Of a stretch of DNA of 15,508 nucleotides, positions 15,008 through 15,508 are shown in pieces. The position numbers and the translations under genes were made by a program. Origin of the DNA: Bacteroidota bacterium (GTDB taxonomy: Bacteria > Bacteroidota > Bacteroidia > Cytophagales > Cyclobacteriaceae). The stretch spans positions 1-15,508 of the forward strand of contig JAHEMS010000027.1 in NCBI GenBank assembly GCA_024643595.1, in the 5' to 3' direction. The first letter of the stretch is position 1; each line of letters begins with the position of its first letter. The notes beneath the pieces were generated by a model, which searched no databases, had not been told where the DNA came from, and was given only the letters and a program-made list of their open reading frames with translations.

Positions 15008-15301
15008 ATGATCATACGAATTGTTAGAATGAATTTTCGTGAACCGGGCGTTGAAGAATTCCTGGAAATATTTAACCAGAATAAGCTAGCCATTCGCAAC
15101 TTCCCCGGATGCAGTCACTTACAACTCTTACGGGATCATGAAGATCCTAATTGCTTTACCACGCTTAGCCACTGGGATGAAACCAGATCACTTGACATTT
15201 ACCGTAAATCGGAATTATTTGAGCGCGTTTGGGGTCGTGTAAAAACACTTTTCGCTGAACGGAGTATCGCATTTTCACTTGAGAAATTTATCGAGCTATA
15301 A
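15008..15301 (+). CDS. antibiotic biosynthesis monooxygenase (ABM) domain protein
   Basis: This 97-residue protein has the size and pattern of the ABM fold, a dimeric ferredoxin-like alpha/beta barrel. It starts with a strand MIIRIVRMNF, then a helix with GVEEFLEIFNQNKLAIRNF, then PGCSHLQLLRDHEDPNCFTTLSHWDETRSLDIYRKSELF, the typical strand, acidic turn, and WDETRSLDIYR motif. Such proteins act as small quinol or polyketide oxygenases, or in stress responses; no specific substrate can be named. Unlike most genes in the window, an AGGA sits at 14998-15001, 6 bases before the ATG, in good Shine-Dalgarno position. It lies 43 bases before tRNA-Leu. Confidence 0.88.
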   Translation: MIIRIVRMNFREPGVEEFLEIFNQNKLAIRNFPGCSHLQLLRDHEDPNCFTTLSHWDETRSLDIYRKSELFERVWGRVKTLFAERSIAFSLEKFIEL

Positions 15302-15303
15302 AA

Positions 15304-15335
15304 ATTGTAAAGGATTTAAAGATTCTTCATATTTG
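15304..15335 (+). promoter_or_regulatory. putative promoter for tRNA-Leu
   Basis: ATTG at 15304-15307 and CATATTTG at 15328-15335 (one mismatch to TAnnTTTG) are 20 bases apart, which fits Bacteroidota -33/-7 spacing. Transcription would begin a few bases before the tRNA at 15345. Confidence 0.4.
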
Positions 15336-15344
15336 CAGCCCCAA

Positions 15345-15426
15345 GCCAAAGTGGCGGAACTGGTAGACGCGCACGACTCAAAATCGTGTATCCTCGGATG
15401 TGCGGGTTCGATTCCCGCCTTTGGTA
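15345..15426 (+). tRNA. tRNA-Leu, anticodon CAA
   Basis: The sequence folds into a complete cloverleaf. The acceptor stem GCCAAAG pairs with CTTTGGT (15345-15351 with 15419-15425, one G-U pair), followed by discriminator A at 15426. The D arm contains CTGGTAGACG. The anticodon stem is CACGA/TCGTG around the loop CTCAAAA, giving anticodon CAA at 15379-15381, which reads UUG. A long variable arm has an ATCC/GGAT stem, marking a class II tRNA, and the T arm is GCGGG-TTCGATT-CCCGC. CCA is not encoded and must be added after transcription. Confidence 0.97.
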
Positions 15427-15452
15427 CAATTAATTTAATTTTCACACCTGGG

Positions 15453-15476
15453 GTGCCAAGTTTGCATTATTGGCAC
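15453..15476 (+). other. hairpin of unknown role downstream of tRNA-Leu
   Basis: A 7-base-pair stem (GTGCCAA with TTGGCAC) encloses a 10-base loop, 26 bases after the tRNA. No T-tract follows, so it is not a standard intrinsic terminator. It could aid 3'-end processing, act as a weak terminator, or belong to the leader of the next gene outside the window. Confidence 0.4.
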
Positions 15477-15508
15477 TCTGTAAACACTGCTTATCATGCA
15501 AATTACTA

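Noticed and set aside
15470..15490. Sigma-54-like promoter starting TTGGCAC
   Set aside because: The -24-like half matches, but no GC -12 element lies at the required spacing; the next GC is about five bases too far.

Overview
The window looks like a piece of a Bacteroidota chromosome, most likely from the Cytophagales-type part of the phylum. The base composition is AT-leaning. Start codons mostly lack Shine-Dalgarno sequences. Several intergenic regions carry TAnnTTTG-type promoter motifs. The gene set also fits: an Hc1-type histone-like protein, a DUF6913-like protein coupled to dapA, an alpha-oxoamine synthase of the sphingolipid/sulfonolipid type, and a GT9 glycosyltransferase with a Cys-rich tail. 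No mobile element, CRISPR array, phage gene or rRNA is visible. Coding density is high and the longest gap without a gene is about 265 bases.

Layout, left to right. (1) Plus strand: the 3' part of ligA, a DUF6913-like gene, and dapA, which overlaps the previous gene by one base. The block ends in a strong inverted repeat that also serves the opposite strand. (2) Minus strand: a 60-residue Hc1-like histone gene and an alpha-oxoamine synthase. (3) Plus strand: accC (biotin carboxylase), a DUF1015 gene and maf, packed with a 3-base gap and then a 35-base overlap. (4) Minus strand, converging on maf: ppa (inorganic pyrophosphatase) and a GT9 glycosyltransferase. (5) Minus strand: sdaAB (serine dehydratase beta chain), tolC and hlyD in one tight block that ends in a terminator just before ppa. 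(6) Minus strand: phoH, diverging from (7) plus strand: a SAM hydroxide adenosyltransferase-family gene, an antibiotic biosynthesis monooxygenase-like gene and tRNA-Leu(CAA).

Most of the content is housekeeping: DNA ligation, lysine/diaminopimelate synthesis, fatty-acid precursor carboxylation, pyrophosphate removal, nucleotide sanitation, and envelope lipid and glycan synthesis. I see no clear new multi-gene defence or biosynthetic system. The points most worth a second look are: an efflux adaptor and outer-membrane channel pair with no inner-membrane pump, joined to a serine dehydratase beta chain with no alpha chain; a SAM-hydrolase-family protein that seems to lack two residues of the described Asp-Arg-His triad; an intrinsic terminator only about 15 bases before the ppa start; the uncertain substrate of the alpha-oxoamine synthase; and the uncharacterised genes tied translationally to dapA and to accC/maf.
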